Assembly (NCBI RefSeq): GCF_028769735.1
Contig: NC_088172.1
Coordinates: forward strand, 67,294,631-67,358,630
Reading direction: 5' to 3'
From: Zonotrichia leucophrys gambelii
Lineage: Eukaryota > Chordata > Aves > Passeriformes > Passerellidae
DNA: 64,000 nucleotides
Shown here piece after piece: positions 22,321 through 31,475 of the stretch (positions within the stretch are counted from its first letter, which is position 1; each line of letters opens with the position of its first letter). The translations under genes and the position numbers were made by a program. The notes beneath the pieces are model-generated. The model was given only the letters and a program-made list of their open reading frames with translations, did not search any database and was not told where the DNA came from.

Positions 22321-25300
22321 GTAGGGACGGGCCCCCCGGGCCGCCTGCGCTGCCTCCCCGCCCCGGCCCCGGGCGGCGCGGGGGTCCCGGCGGCGGGACA
22401 ACCCCCCTCGCGCCTCCGTGTCGCCCCGCAGGAGGATGTTCCCGGTGCTGAAGGTGAGCGTGTCGGGGCTGGACCCCAACGCCATGTACTCCTTCCTGCT
22501 GGACTTCGTGGCGGCCGACGGGCACCGCTGGAAGTACGTGAACGGGGAGTGGGTGCCCGGCGGGAAGCCGGAGCCGCAGGCGCCCAGCTGCGTGTACATC
22601 CACCCCGACTCGCCCAACTTCGGCGCGCACTGGATGAAGGCGCCCGTCTCCTTCAGCAAAGTCAAGCTCACCAACAAGCTCAACGGCGGCGGGCAGGTAA
22701 ACACCGGCACCGGGACCTGCTTTCTCCTTACTGCTCGTCCTCATCCTTACCAAATATGTTGGGATGAGTCGCGCTTCTCCCTGCCCCCGCAATTCATTCA
22801 TTCATTCATTCAGGAGAGCGTCTCCTTCCACCGAGGATGAGTGCCTTGATGTTTTATCACTTACTCTTTTTTGAAAAGCTCTTTCTGGTCTGAATATTTG
22901 CTAGTGTCAGTGGTGTGGTAGGTGAATTTTCTAAGGCTGACTTATCATTGATGCATTTGTGACTCGGCGAGTGCTTTGTCAAGGGATGAGGATAACTTGT
23001 GCAGAAAGTTGTGCCTTTCCTTCTCTCACAGCTTCAGTTTTAGGCTTTTTTCGTACTTATTGCTTTTTCCGCCTCTGATGGAATGATGGATACTTTAAAG
23101 CCTGAGTGCCCTTTGTGCCTGGCAGCATCTGCCGCCACTGTGTCGCTGCTCACCTGCTCTGTTTGTTCGCAGATCATGTTGAACTCCCTGCACAAGTATG
23201 AGCCGCGGATCCACATCGTGCGAGTGGGTGGCCCGCAGCGGATGATCACCAGCCATTCCTTCCCAGAAACGCAGTTTATAGCTGTGACAGCCTACCAGAA
23301 CGAGGAGGTAAGCACAGCGGGGAAGGGAGGCTGCCACTACCGGGAGTTTCCAGTAGCAAAGCGTGCATGTTACAGAGCAAAATAATGGCTCTCCTTTTGC
23401 GTTTCTCACTTCTTCCCATGCTTTTTTTGAAGTTAAATATAAAAGATTAAATTAATGCATGTTAAAAGCCCTATGAATGAGTTATAGAACAAAGTTTTGA
23501 GCATTGTTTGTCTCAATATATACTGCAGATTCATTATAGAGGAGTAATTTTAAAAGACTCTCTGGGGGCAAACAACTATGGTAGAATAAACAATGGTCAT
23601 TTTGAGCTACACAGTGAAATGACTGTACCATTTCTGGAGCAGCCCTTTTTCTGTTACTCAAATGCATGTGTGTGTTGAATGAAGTTGTAATTATCATGTT
23701 TTCTGAGATTTCTTTGATGTCCAATCTGCTCTGGTTTGAAATGTGAAGATTTTTATAGCTATTTAGTTTACTACCTTTCTTAGGTGTTTCCTTAGATGAT
23801 TAATGAACTCGGGCTATTCGGTGTTTCAGAATTTGGCAGAGAGACTAACTCCTAGTGCTTTGATAATACTTTGATAAGACCCTTAAGGAGCTGTTTAATT
23901 CATGCCTATCAGTTGCTTTTATGGGCCTACTTTTGTTTCTTAAAAAATGTGTGATTTTACTAACTTCATTGGATAGTCCTAGTTCAAATCCTAATATCAG
24001 TGTGATAATGAATGGTGGTACATGTGAATAAAGATATTTGTTGTTGTTTTTAGATCACAGCTTTAAAAATTAAATACAATCCGTTTGCAAAGGCATTTCT
24101 TGATGCAAAAGAAAGGTGAGACCTCTTAATTTAATTCTAAATTCTAATTCTTATCTTGGATTTTTAAGATAGATTTTTGAAGACAAATTCTTAACTGACA
24201 CAACATGTTTTCTTTTATAGGAGTGATCACAAAGACATGATGGAAGAAGTGGGGGACAACCAGCAGTCTGGGTATTCACAGTGTATGTTTCCTTTCATTG
24301 AGCCTCATGAGCATGACTTTGATTTCTTCCATCTACTCTGTGTGAAGTTAAGCTAAACTTTGAGGCCAGTGCTTGGTAGCTGGCTTGTTAGCTCATAGAG
24401 AGAGCGATGTTACCAGTCTCTGTGGTTGTGGTTCATGCATGTTGATGTTTGTATAAACACTATAATCTCTGTGTGTGGTTAGGATTTATTGCATTCAAAA
24501 GCATTTAATAGAATCCTGCAGAGTTGCCTTTGTGTCCAAAAAGACATCTGCTTTCTTGTACAAGGACAGCAATGTTCACATGGACATAGAGACAAAAGTT
24601 TATTTCATAAAATTTATTGGGATAGTACTCATGTTTTAATTACTCTAGAAAATTATGGGCATTTGCTTGAAGAAGTTATTTCAGACGATTGAAAAGCAGT
24701 TGTGTCTTAATGATTTCTGCTTTTACAAATTGACAACAAAATGTAGCCTAAAAAGGATGGGAGAGTTGATTTGCAGCAGGAATTCTTTTGTTTCAGAGAA
24801 CATACTTAATTTTTGAGAGGAGTTCTTAGCAGTCTGAGAAACTTCAGAGCTTAGCTGTAGATTGAGACCCCCAAAGAGCAGTTTAAAACTGAATACTATG
24901 CTAACAATTACTGAGCACGCACTACCTACATATGGGAGGGTTTAATTTCAGTGTTTCCTTACTGTGGTTGTGGTTAAATGGAGATGTAAAAAATAAGTTA
25001 GCTTGACACAAGACTTTTTCTGAGCTGCTGTCTGATTTTCTTTCGTAAGAGCATTTATCCAAGTTGTAACGTTTTTCAGCTGTGTTGAAACTGTTTCCTT
25101 TGCCGAGCGCGCATTTCCTCGCTGTTACTTGTCTCGTGGCTGTGGCTCTGTGCCGGGCTGCCCCGGCCAGCCCTCTGACCGAGCTCTCGCTCCCCCAGTA
25201 GGCAGCTGGCTCATTCCTGGCGGCGGGGCTCTGTGCCCCCCGGCCGGCGCCCACGCGCAGTTCGGAGCCGGGCTCTCGCTGTCCCCTGCCCACAGCTGTG

Positions 25301-28300
25301 ACAGGTTCTCCTCGCTGAGGAGCCACCGCCCCGCGCCCTACGCCAGCCCCTACTCGCACAGGAACAGCTCCCCAGGTAAGGCTGAGCTCAGGGAAAGGGG
25401 GCCCTGAGCCCAGGACGTGCTCCCAGGGGTTTTGGAACTGGGGGTCTGATTTTGGCAGCTTATCTGACCTGGGGCTGTGGTGAGTGTCTGTCTGTGAATG
25501 TCCCATCGCTGCATAGATTGAAACAATGAGGAGCTGAGTAAACTGCAGAGCTTTTAGAAAAGATGTGCTCAGAGGTCGCCAAATATCATAAGACTTAATA
25601 TCTCAGGCACCACGTACTTAAGGGTGAAAAGGGAATTTTTAACTGTGTTTCTTTTTTTCTTTCTTTTTTTTTTTTTTTTCATTTCTTTTGGCAGAGAAGA
25701 ATGGTTAACGATTTTAGCTTTCAGGCTGTATAGATATTGAAGGTTCCCATTTAAAAAATATGTATTATCTTGAATTATGAAGTAATAGATGGGCTTTCAA
25801 ATGCAGCCTGACCAGTCTTGTATGTAGCTTTGTAGTTAATTTTGAAGTGGAAAACTAACTTTCTGTGAACTTTTCTTGTAAATTTTGGAAGTTTTTTTGT
25901 AAATCTTGGAAATTTTGCACAAGACTTATAGGATAAAAGAACAAAACCTCTCTGGTATTCTTTCTTGTCCTCAGCAAAAAACTTCCTTCCCTGAGCTAGC
26001 TACCACAGCAGCTTCTTTCTGACCATGGGTGGCTGTATGGGATTCCCTTTATAGCTTCCTAGTGCCCCTACTGTGTGGGCCAGCCAGTTTGGGTCACAAG
26101 CCAAGCAGTCTAAGCCACACTCCAGTCTCTCCTGATGGTGCCTAAGGCAGGTTTCAAGGGGGCATGCTTGGCTCAAAACTGGGATGTGTGATCCAGTGGT
26201 AGCCTCGTTATCCAGCTTTGCCAGACTGTTACAGCCAGTGTAGGTGATGGAGATGGAAGGTCTCCAGGTGACAGTGTAAATAAAGAGCTCTCCTTTTCCC
26301 ACTGACTGTGTAAAATGGCATGTGCTGAATTAGCAGCTGGCTTGCAGACAGCCTTTGGCCATAGGCCCTTCACAGAAATAAGATTTTGCAGTTATGAGTG
26401 GAGCAAAACAATACATCAGGGCAATGCCCATAAAGGTGTGAGCTTGACACAACTGGTTACTGGCTTTGTTTTTTCTGTGTGTGTAATATTGTTTTTATTT
26501 TTTTTTCCAAGGTAGTAGTGGGGAAGGGTGGTTTAAACCTCTTCATTGCACTTGAATACAAGATTGATATTTGGCCTGATTCCAGTGTTTGTAAGAGATT
26601 GTGTTTTCCCAGCAGCCTATGCTGACAACTCCTCTGCCTGCCTGTCCATGCTGCAGTCCCACGACAACTGGTCTTCTCTGGGAGTTACTACACACACAGC
26701 CATGCTGCCCATGGGGCACAGCACTGGCACAGCTACCAGCTCCAGGTAGGAGTCCAGCCCTCAAATCCCTATATTGGTAATTTCTAGGAAGAAAAGGCTG
26801 AAAAAGGAGGTACAGAGTCCCCAGCATATTTAGAAGTCATTTTGGCCATTGGTATGAGCTATTAGCACTCTGTGGGGCACTGAGGAGGACTGTCCACAAG
26901 GAAAACAGCTTGAAGAAACAGATTTTTTTCTTTTTAATGTTTTGGTTCTAAACATGTAGATACCTATGACAGCAGTATTTGATAAATTAAGGATTGCAAA
27001 TTGCTTAGACAAACATAGATGGAATTTGAGGATGCTCTCTTAAGCTTCATCTCTATTATGCATAATGGTGTTTAAAAAGTTTTTTTCTTGATCCCTTCCA
27101 TTTTGGCTGGTCACAGCTTTCCCGGACATCTCCATAAACCTTTATTCTGCTACAAATGATGGAGCAGTGAACTGTAGTGTGGAGAAGGAGTTGGGGCAGT
27201 AATTCTTTACTTAAGCATTGACACACTAGCCAGCATAGCATGGGATTGTACATGTGGTGAAAGTCTTTGATCTTTTGTGATCATAAAAAAAGAATCTTTC
27301 CTCCTCTTTGTGCTTATTACCTTAATTAAACTTTGGAATCCTTTAGCAAAAATTCAGCTTGCATTTAATCCTTTAGAGCTAAACTTGAAAATTCAGAGAG
27401 CTGCAGAAAAGATGGTAAAATTTTTGCTGTGAACTACAGATGGACAAGATTTGGACCTCTCTTTTAGCAATTCAGACCTACCATTCTGTTTGTGGAAAGC
27501 ATTTTTGCATTTGAACCATGTACATGGATTCTTAACTGTTAATCAGGATACGTATGATATGTATGATATTAACTCATACTGGGTAGTATGATATAACTCA
27601 TACTACCCAGTATGAGTTAACTGTATTGCTGAACATATTTTTAGTTCTGAACATAGATTAATTGAGTAAAAAGGTTCTTCTAGCACTTCTTTCTCTGATC
27701 TGATCCCCAGGAATTTGCAAAGTTCCCGGAGTTTCAGTTTCTGCACTGAGTTGTTTAGGAGGTAAAACCTGTAGAAATGGAACTGTGAAACCTCAGGGAA
27801 GGCATTTCTGCCACCCCTGTTGTCTAACCCCCTATCTGTTGGAAAATAGGGAAGTTCAGTTTATTTGTGGGGGTGCCATGAACACAAATTCTGCCTGGGG
27901 GTCCTTCCTGCCTCGCAGTGGCTGGGAACTGCCTAGAGAGTGTCACTGCTTGCAGCAGAAGGACCTGGCCTGGGGGCTGTGCTGTGAGCTGAGGAGCTGC
28001 CAGCAGGCTCTAGAGTCACCAGTAACTGCTTTTCTCTGTGCCTTTCCCTCCTGCAGCCAGTACCCCAACCTGTGGTCGGTGAGTGGCAGCAGCATCACGC
28101 CGGTGTCGCAGCCGAGCGGGATGTCCAACGGGCTGAGCTCGCAGTTCCTGCGGGGCTCTCCGGGACCCTACTCGGCCCTGCCCCACGCCGTGCCTGCCGC
28201 CTCCTCTGCCTCGCCCCTGTACGACGGCACGGCGCCTGCCGACCTGCCCGACAGCCAGTACGACACCTCTGCACATGGCAGGCTGGCACCCACGTGGACA

Positions 28301-28324
28301 CCTGTCACCTCCCCTTCCATGTAA
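22115..28324 (+). CDS. TBXT: TBXT (Brachyury / T) T-box transcription factor, complete 8-exon coding region
   Basis: Spliced CDS: 22115-22320, 22432-22696, 23173-23307, 24054-24115, 24221-24282, 25202-25375 (or from 25199), 26616-26745 (or from 26613), 28057-28324. All introns are GT/AG and the joins stay in frame, giving 433 residues, close to the human length of 435. The T-box DNA-binding domain runs from about residue 51 ([12 protein letters not shown]) to about 223 (AFLDAKER), with the family signatures [20 protein letters not shown] and [14 protein letters not shown]. The C-terminal half, rich in Ser, Pro and Tyr, matches the family's regulatory region and ends WTPVTSPSM. Brachyury is a nuclear activator that binds the TCACACCT half-site as a dimer and drives mesoderm formation, notochord and tail-bud growth. 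The start has G at -3, lies about 110 bp after a TATA box, and has no ATG between the expected TSS and itself. No frameshift or stop was seen. No other gene was found in the window. Confidence 0.97.
22321..23172 (+). other. TBXT: TBXT introns 1 and 2
   Basis: Intron 1 (22321-22431) is 111 nt and very GC-rich. Intron 2 (22697-23172, 476 nt) begins GTAAAC and contains an ATTC tetranucleotide run of four to five units near 22792-22812. Coding exon 2 lies between them at 22432-22696. No other feature was seen. Confidence 0.8.
22432..22696 (+). CDS. TBXT: TBXT coding exon 2 (T-box core)
   Basis: Follows an acceptor ending CCCCGCAG and finishes at GGGCAG before GTAAAC. It encodes the remainder of codon 69 to residue 157: [19 protein letters not shown] through [13 protein letters not shown]. 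This is the middle of the T-box. It ends in phase 0. Intron 1, just upstream, is only 111 nt and very GC-rich. Confidence 0.96.
23173..23307 (+). CDS. TBXT: TBXT coding exon 3 (T-box DNA-contact region)
   Basis: A 135-nt phase-0/phase-0 exon encoding residues 158-202, from [20 protein letters not shown] to [14 protein letters not shown]. The acceptor is TGTTCGCAG and the donor is GAG/GTAAGC. Residue 177 is Gly, the position of the known human Gly177Asp polymorphism. Confidence 0.96.
23308..24053 (+). other. TBXT: TBXT intron 3
   Basis: A 746-nt AT-rich intron between the donor GTAAGC and the acceptor TTTTTAG. Nothing beyond ordinary intronic sequence was seen. Confidence 0.85.
24054..24115 (+). 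CDS. TBXT: TBXT coding exon 4 (end of T-box)
   Basis: A 62-nt exon encoding [20 protein letters not shown] plus two bases of the next Arg codon. This is the C-terminal helix of the T-box, which inserts into the DNA minor groove in T-box structures. The acceptor is TTTTTAG and the donor is AAG/GTGAGA. Confidence 0.95.
24221..24282 (+). CDS. TBXT: TBXT coding exon 5
   Basis: A 62-nt exon after a 105-nt intron (acceptor TTTTATAG). It completes the Arg codon and encodes [20 protein letters not shown] plus one base (T) of the next codon. The sequence matches the linker that follows the T-box in vertebrate Brachyury. Only the donor GTATGT after AGT keeps the downstream frame. Confidence 0.93.
24283..25198 (+). 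other. TBXT: TBXT intron 5
   Basis: A 916-nt intron starting GTATGT and ending in a pyrimidine run with CAG, then TAG. It is AT-rich apart from its last 120 bases, which share the high G+C of exon 6. No repeat was recognised. Confidence 0.85.
25202..25375 (+). CDS. TBXT: TBXT coding exon 6 (alternative acceptor at 25199)
   Basis: Encodes [20 protein letters not shown] through [10 protein letters not shown], the Ser/Pro/Tyr-rich regulatory region. The acceptor is CAGTAG, a NAGNAG pair. Using the TAG (start 25202) gives Gln-Cys-Ser-Trp, the same spacing as the human Gln-Trp-Gly-Trp. Using the CAG (start 25199) gives Gln-Leu-Gly-Ser-Trp, one residue longer. Both stay in frame. Donor is CAG/GTAAGG. 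The exon is GC-rich (about 25080-25440) against AT-rich introns. Its length of 174 or 177 nt is a multiple of three, so skipping it would not shift the frame. Confidence 0.92.
25376..26615 (+). other. TBXT: TBXT intron 6
   Basis: A 1240-nt intron with a long T/C tract at about 25650-25688. No inverted repeat pair flanking exon 6 was noticed. It ends in CAGCAG. Confidence 0.8.
26616..26745 (+). CDS. TBXT: TBXT coding exon 7 (alternative acceptor at 26613)
   Basis: Encodes [20 protein letters not shown] through HSTGTATSS, with two bases carried to exon 8. The acceptor is CAGCAG, a second NAGNAG pair. Start 26616 gives Pro-Ala-Tyr, matching human Pro-Thr-Tyr in length; start 26613 adds one Ala. 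The [16 protein letters not shown] block is strongly conserved in vertebrate Brachyury. Donor is CAG/GTAGGA. Confidence 0.93.
26746..28056 (+). other. TBXT: TBXT intron 7
   Basis: A 1311-nt intron starting GTAGGA and ending CCTCCTGCAG. Its one striking feature is the perfect hairpin at 27569-27620. Reading frames in the last 270 bases continue into exon 8, but there is no supporting acceptor upstream. Confidence 0.85.
27569..27620. repeat. Perfect inverted repeat (23-bp arms, 6-nt loop) in TBXT intron 7
   Basis: The left arm is 27569-27591, the loop TATAAC is 27592-27597, and the right arm is 27598-27620. Every base of the arms pairs. The centre of each arm is CTGGGTAG / CTACCCAG. Direct repeats are also present: GTATGATAT occurs three times between 27552 and 27594, and TAACTCATACT occurs twice. 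The mix of direct and inverted copies suggests template switching. Confidence 0.95.
28057..28324 (+). CDS. TBXT: TBXT terminal coding exon 8
   Basis: After the acceptor CCTCCTGCAG the exon encodes [20 protein letters not shown], then [20 protein letters not shown], then an Ala/Ser-rich stretch, and ends [24 protein letters not shown] with TAA at 28322-28324. The order matches the C-terminal transactivation region of vertebrate Brachyury, including the nearly invariant WTPV..PSM end. Confidence 0.95.
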
Positions 28325-28823
28325 ACACAGGCCTCTTCCTCTGAGACACTGCTAGCCACCAAATTGTGTTAGCTGCTCAATCCTCAAGGAGGAGAAAGAG
28401 GAGACGTGAAGGAAACGGCAACCAAAAAGCATCTGTACTGCTCTGCACAGAGCATCCACATTGTACCTCTTATAGTGAACTGTGCATCACTGACTTCATG
28501 TAGAGTTTACAAACCTGGTGAGTGTGCAATTCTGAGAGCAGATTCACTGCTTTTGATATTTTTTTTCTTTTTTAAAGTTTGATAGGCCTAAGTTTTTAGA
28601 TTTTTACTTGGATTCCAAATTTCTCGGTGTTCTGATATATTTGGACCTGAAATTTGGCATCATTCTTGAGTAAGTTACTCGTAACTGTTTTTCAGTTATT
28701 TTTAAATGGCAAACTTAGCTATAGTCATGAGAAGATTTTTATTAACCATCTAGTTAGAAGCATTCTGAAATATGCACAAATGTAGCTGCGGAGTGAAGTT
28801 TTTGGAAAATCATGTGCACTAAC

Positions 28824-28846
28824 ACGTATTTGCTTCACAAATACGT
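28824..28846 (+). repeat. Short hairpin in TBXT 3' UTR
   Basis: ACGTATTTG at 28824-28832 pairs with CAAATACGT at 28838-28846 across a CTTCA loop. This is nine paired bases with a five-base loop, shortly before the proximal polyadenylation signal. RNA function is unproven. Confidence 0.6.
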
Positions 28847-28923
28847 TGTGTTCTTAACTGTATGCTTATCTTTCTTGCTGCTGAATTTATGTTGAGACAA
28901 TCTTTGAGAACTATGTTCTTCCC

Positions 28924-28929
28924 AATAAA
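28924..28929 (+). terminator. TBXT: Polyadenylation signal AATAAA, proximal
   Basis: Canonical hexamer in CCCAATAAAAACAG. It is the first AATAAA after the TBXT stop codon. Cleavage would be expected about 10-30 nt downstream. Confidence 0.6.
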
Positions 28930-29645
28930 AACAGTATTAATGTTTGGGCTAAAAAGTTTTACCCAAAAGACTTCTTTAGGAAGAAGTAAGTAGTAAGTTT
29001 TGCTGTTTGATCATATAGGTTTCAAATACCCACCAGCTTAGCTAAACATCTCATTTTCAAACAGCATCTAATTTATCCAAAACATTTTGAATCATTGGAA
29101 ATACATCACTCGATAGGGTTTTTTTGCATCTTTGGCTCAGGCCTCAAGAGAAGGAATTCAACACCTTGGGGAATCATTCTAATTTATTTTATTTCAGTCT
29201 TGTACTCTGATCTGTATTTATTATTTGGTAAGTTACAACTTTATCTTCTACATGTTAAGATATGTAAATAATCCCTCAACCTACAGTGTACTCTTTTAAG
29301 ACAATCATATGTGGGATGTGTCACCCCATGGCATGCAGAACATCATGGGTGTAAGTAGTTAACTTACAGGAAGAGGGACATCTGTAGTTGCCAAGGTTTT
29401 GGCACAAAAGTGCAGATGTACTAAAATTTAAAACACACTGACTGCTTGACTTGCTAGAAGAAACAGGTCTTGATAAAATACTTGCTTCATCACTGATATG
29501 AAGTAATGTGATCCAAATTCATGATGCAGGCTTAACCCAAAACATTGGCTGAAAGTGTGCCCTTTGACATTCAGTGTGTCTTGGTCTCCCACTGAATCTG
29601 GCAAATACATATCCTTATGAAAATGAGTTCTTTTGCATAAGCCAT

Positions 29646-29651
29646 AATAAA
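29646..29651 (+). terminator. TBXT: Polyadenylation signal AATAAA, distal candidate
   Basis: A second canonical hexamer (CATAATAAATACC), followed by T/G-containing sequence. It would give a 3' UTR of about 1.3 kb. Confidence 0.35.
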
Positions 29652-29670
29652 TACCTTGTATAATGAAGTG

Positions 29671-30599
29671 CCTAATATAACAAAACAAATTCTATATCAG
29701 GGAATTCCTTAAATAACTCATTGATGTGTGCTTATGTGCTACAGTGGCAGCTTTAAGATGAAAAAGCAAGTATTTGCCACCATTTTGGTCTGTTTGGGCA
29801 GGTTCCTGCACCTAGGAAAGTTTTGGCAGGGCTTGTTCCCTGCAGAGGCAAATCTCCCAGAGGTACTCCAGCAGGACACAGCACCAGAATTGGATGGCTG
29901 CACAGCCACATCCTCTGTCAATATGTAAATAGTGATCTAAGTGCTCCTATTTTATTGTGAAGGTAAATTGTGTAAATGATGTAAGTGCATTATTATTTAG
30001 ACTATTTTGTAGAAATTAGCAGCATCTTTCAATGTGAGGTTTTTATGCTTGTATTTTGGAAGTATAATTTAAGTTAAAAAAAAAAGTAAAGATTCTTAAG
30101 AAAAACTCCATGCTTGATTTTCAGTTTGTGGGGGTGGTGGGAAGGGTGAAACAAAAGCACATCAGCCATATTGAACCTACAGTGTGCCAACCTTCCACTG
30201 AGTGGTTTCACAAATGATTCCTGCTGCATGTCACCTTCTGTCTGTGGGCGAAAGTTCAAACAGTTCTCATCCCCTGCTTTCTCCACCCCCATGTGTTTCT
30301 CCCTTGTTTTGGTAAATCCTTGACTGACTGCTCTTCATGTGGTTGCTGCATTTGGTGCTGGGTGGAAGCTCTTTTCCTACAGTGACCAGTTTCTAGCTGG
30401 GGCTGGATGCAAGGCTGGCACCTGCTGTGTTAGACCTTGATAACCAGATTTTCAAGAGTGTTTCTGAGTCCCTGCCCTCAGCCATAAATGCCAAGCTGCT
30501 GCCTGGTCCTTTCAGCTACTTCATGAGTCTGTTACCAGCTGATCAGCACTGCCCTGGCTCTGTGTGAGAGTCTGTTACCAGCTGAGCACACACATGCCA
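29671..30599. other. Intergenic DNA downstream of TBXT
   Basis: AT-rich sequence with an A run at about 30077-30086. An 18-bp direct repeat (GAGTCTGTTACCAGCTGA) occurs at 30525-30542 and 30568-30585. No gene recognised. Confidence 0.65.
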
Positions 30600-31305
30600 C
30601 TTCTGAGAGCTGACCTGGGGGGGAGCCAGCTTTATCCCTTGCCCCAGAGCTGTGCCCCCAAAGCAGACATGTCAGGGGAAGAGGATGATCAATTTTGGGA
30701 AAGCCCTTGGTGTCCCCAGCGTGGGAGAGCTCTAATATAGTTCTGTGCCAGGAGTGAGAGATGAATGGGACTTTTTTGGTCTTCAGGTTGCTGTTTATTT
30801 TTCTCTTATCAAAAGTTCTGTGCGCCATCTACACCAGGCTTAGCTCACAAGGAGAAGACAACAAAAAGGTCCCAAGATGTACAGTTTCAAGGTCTTTTAA
30901 AGCTGTTTCATCCAATTAGGTCTTAAAATGTACTTTATTTATTCTTCTCTACCAATACCTAACTATTTGCCCACCATGCAGCATCTTCATTGCAGCTTTC
31001 CCCAGCCAATCACCCTGTGCCACCAGCACAGCAGAAAATGGAGTAGATGGAGGAGACCAGGCAATGCCCAGAATCCTCCATTTTGTCTTCTATCTACCTC
31101 CATACTAAACACCCAAAACTCTAAATTTTTCATCCTGTGATAAACTACACTACTATCTATTTCACACACTTGTAGATTCTAATTCATCTCAAAGTCTTGG
31201 AAACTTTCTCCATGGATGGAGGTTAAAAGCACTGTTTTCCTGCGAATCAGGACTTGCCAGGACAGGTAGGGAAATATTCCCTGTACCCTGGGTTCCAACA
31301 ATCAA
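30600..31305 (-). mobile_element. Endogenous retroviral LTR, probably solo
   Basis: Read on the - strand, this has an LTR-like organisation, including AATAAA-type signals around 30790-30800 and 30935-30945. The segment at about 31060-31240 resembles an LTR common in passerine genomes as I recall it; this is recognition from memory, not a search. No gag, pol or env reading frame is attached. The end points are approximate. Confidence 0.55.
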
Positions 31306-31310
31306 TTTGC

Positions 31311-31475
31311 CATAGAATCATTTTGTTTGGAAGTGACCTTTAAGATCAGAGTCCAGCCCTTAACCCAGCACAGCAAAGTCCATCACTGTGCCATGTCTCT
31401 CAGTCTCACGTGTCTTTTCAACACCTCCAGGGATGCTGACTCCACCATTTCCCTGGGCAGCCTGTGCAGTGAAGG
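31311..31475 (-). mobile_element. CR1 LINE 3' end fragment
   Basis: The + strand reads CATAGAATCATTTTGTTTGG, then GACCTTTAAGATCAGAGTCC, and later CCTCCAGGGATGCTGACTCC and TCCCTGGGCAGCCTGTGCAG. This is the reverse complement of the CR1 3' region ending in ATTCTATG-type repeats. No coding region is left. Confidence 0.85.

Larger units (their letters stand above)
21230..22720. promoter_or_regulatory. TBXT: CpG island covering the TBXT promoter, exons 1-2 and intron 1
   Basis: A long stretch of high G+C with many CpG dinucleotides stands out from the AT-rich surroundings, as is usual for promoters of developmental regulators. It holds the TATA box, CCAAT boxes, TCF/LEF cores and a 57-bp tandem duplication. 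The edges are estimated by eye. Confidence 0.85.
28325..29670 (+). other. TBXT: TBXT 3' UTR (extent inferred)
   Basis: The AT-rich sequence after the TAA contains AATAAA at 28924-28929, about 600 nt past the stop, and a second at 29646-29651. A short hairpin lies at 28824-28846. Transcripts may use either signal. The 3' boundary is not fixed by the sequence alone. Confidence 0.55.

Noticed and set aside
21947..22801. 284-codon open frame on the - strand opposite TBXT exons 1-2
   Set aside because: It is a shadow of the GC-rich coding exons and promoter island; its Arg/Gly/Pro/His-rich product resembles no family.
27785..28056. In-frame extension of TBXT exon 8 upstream into intron 7
   Set aside because: The good acceptor CCTCCTGCAG at 28056 gives the conserved Ser-Gln-Tyr-Pro junction; the upstream frame has no family similarity.
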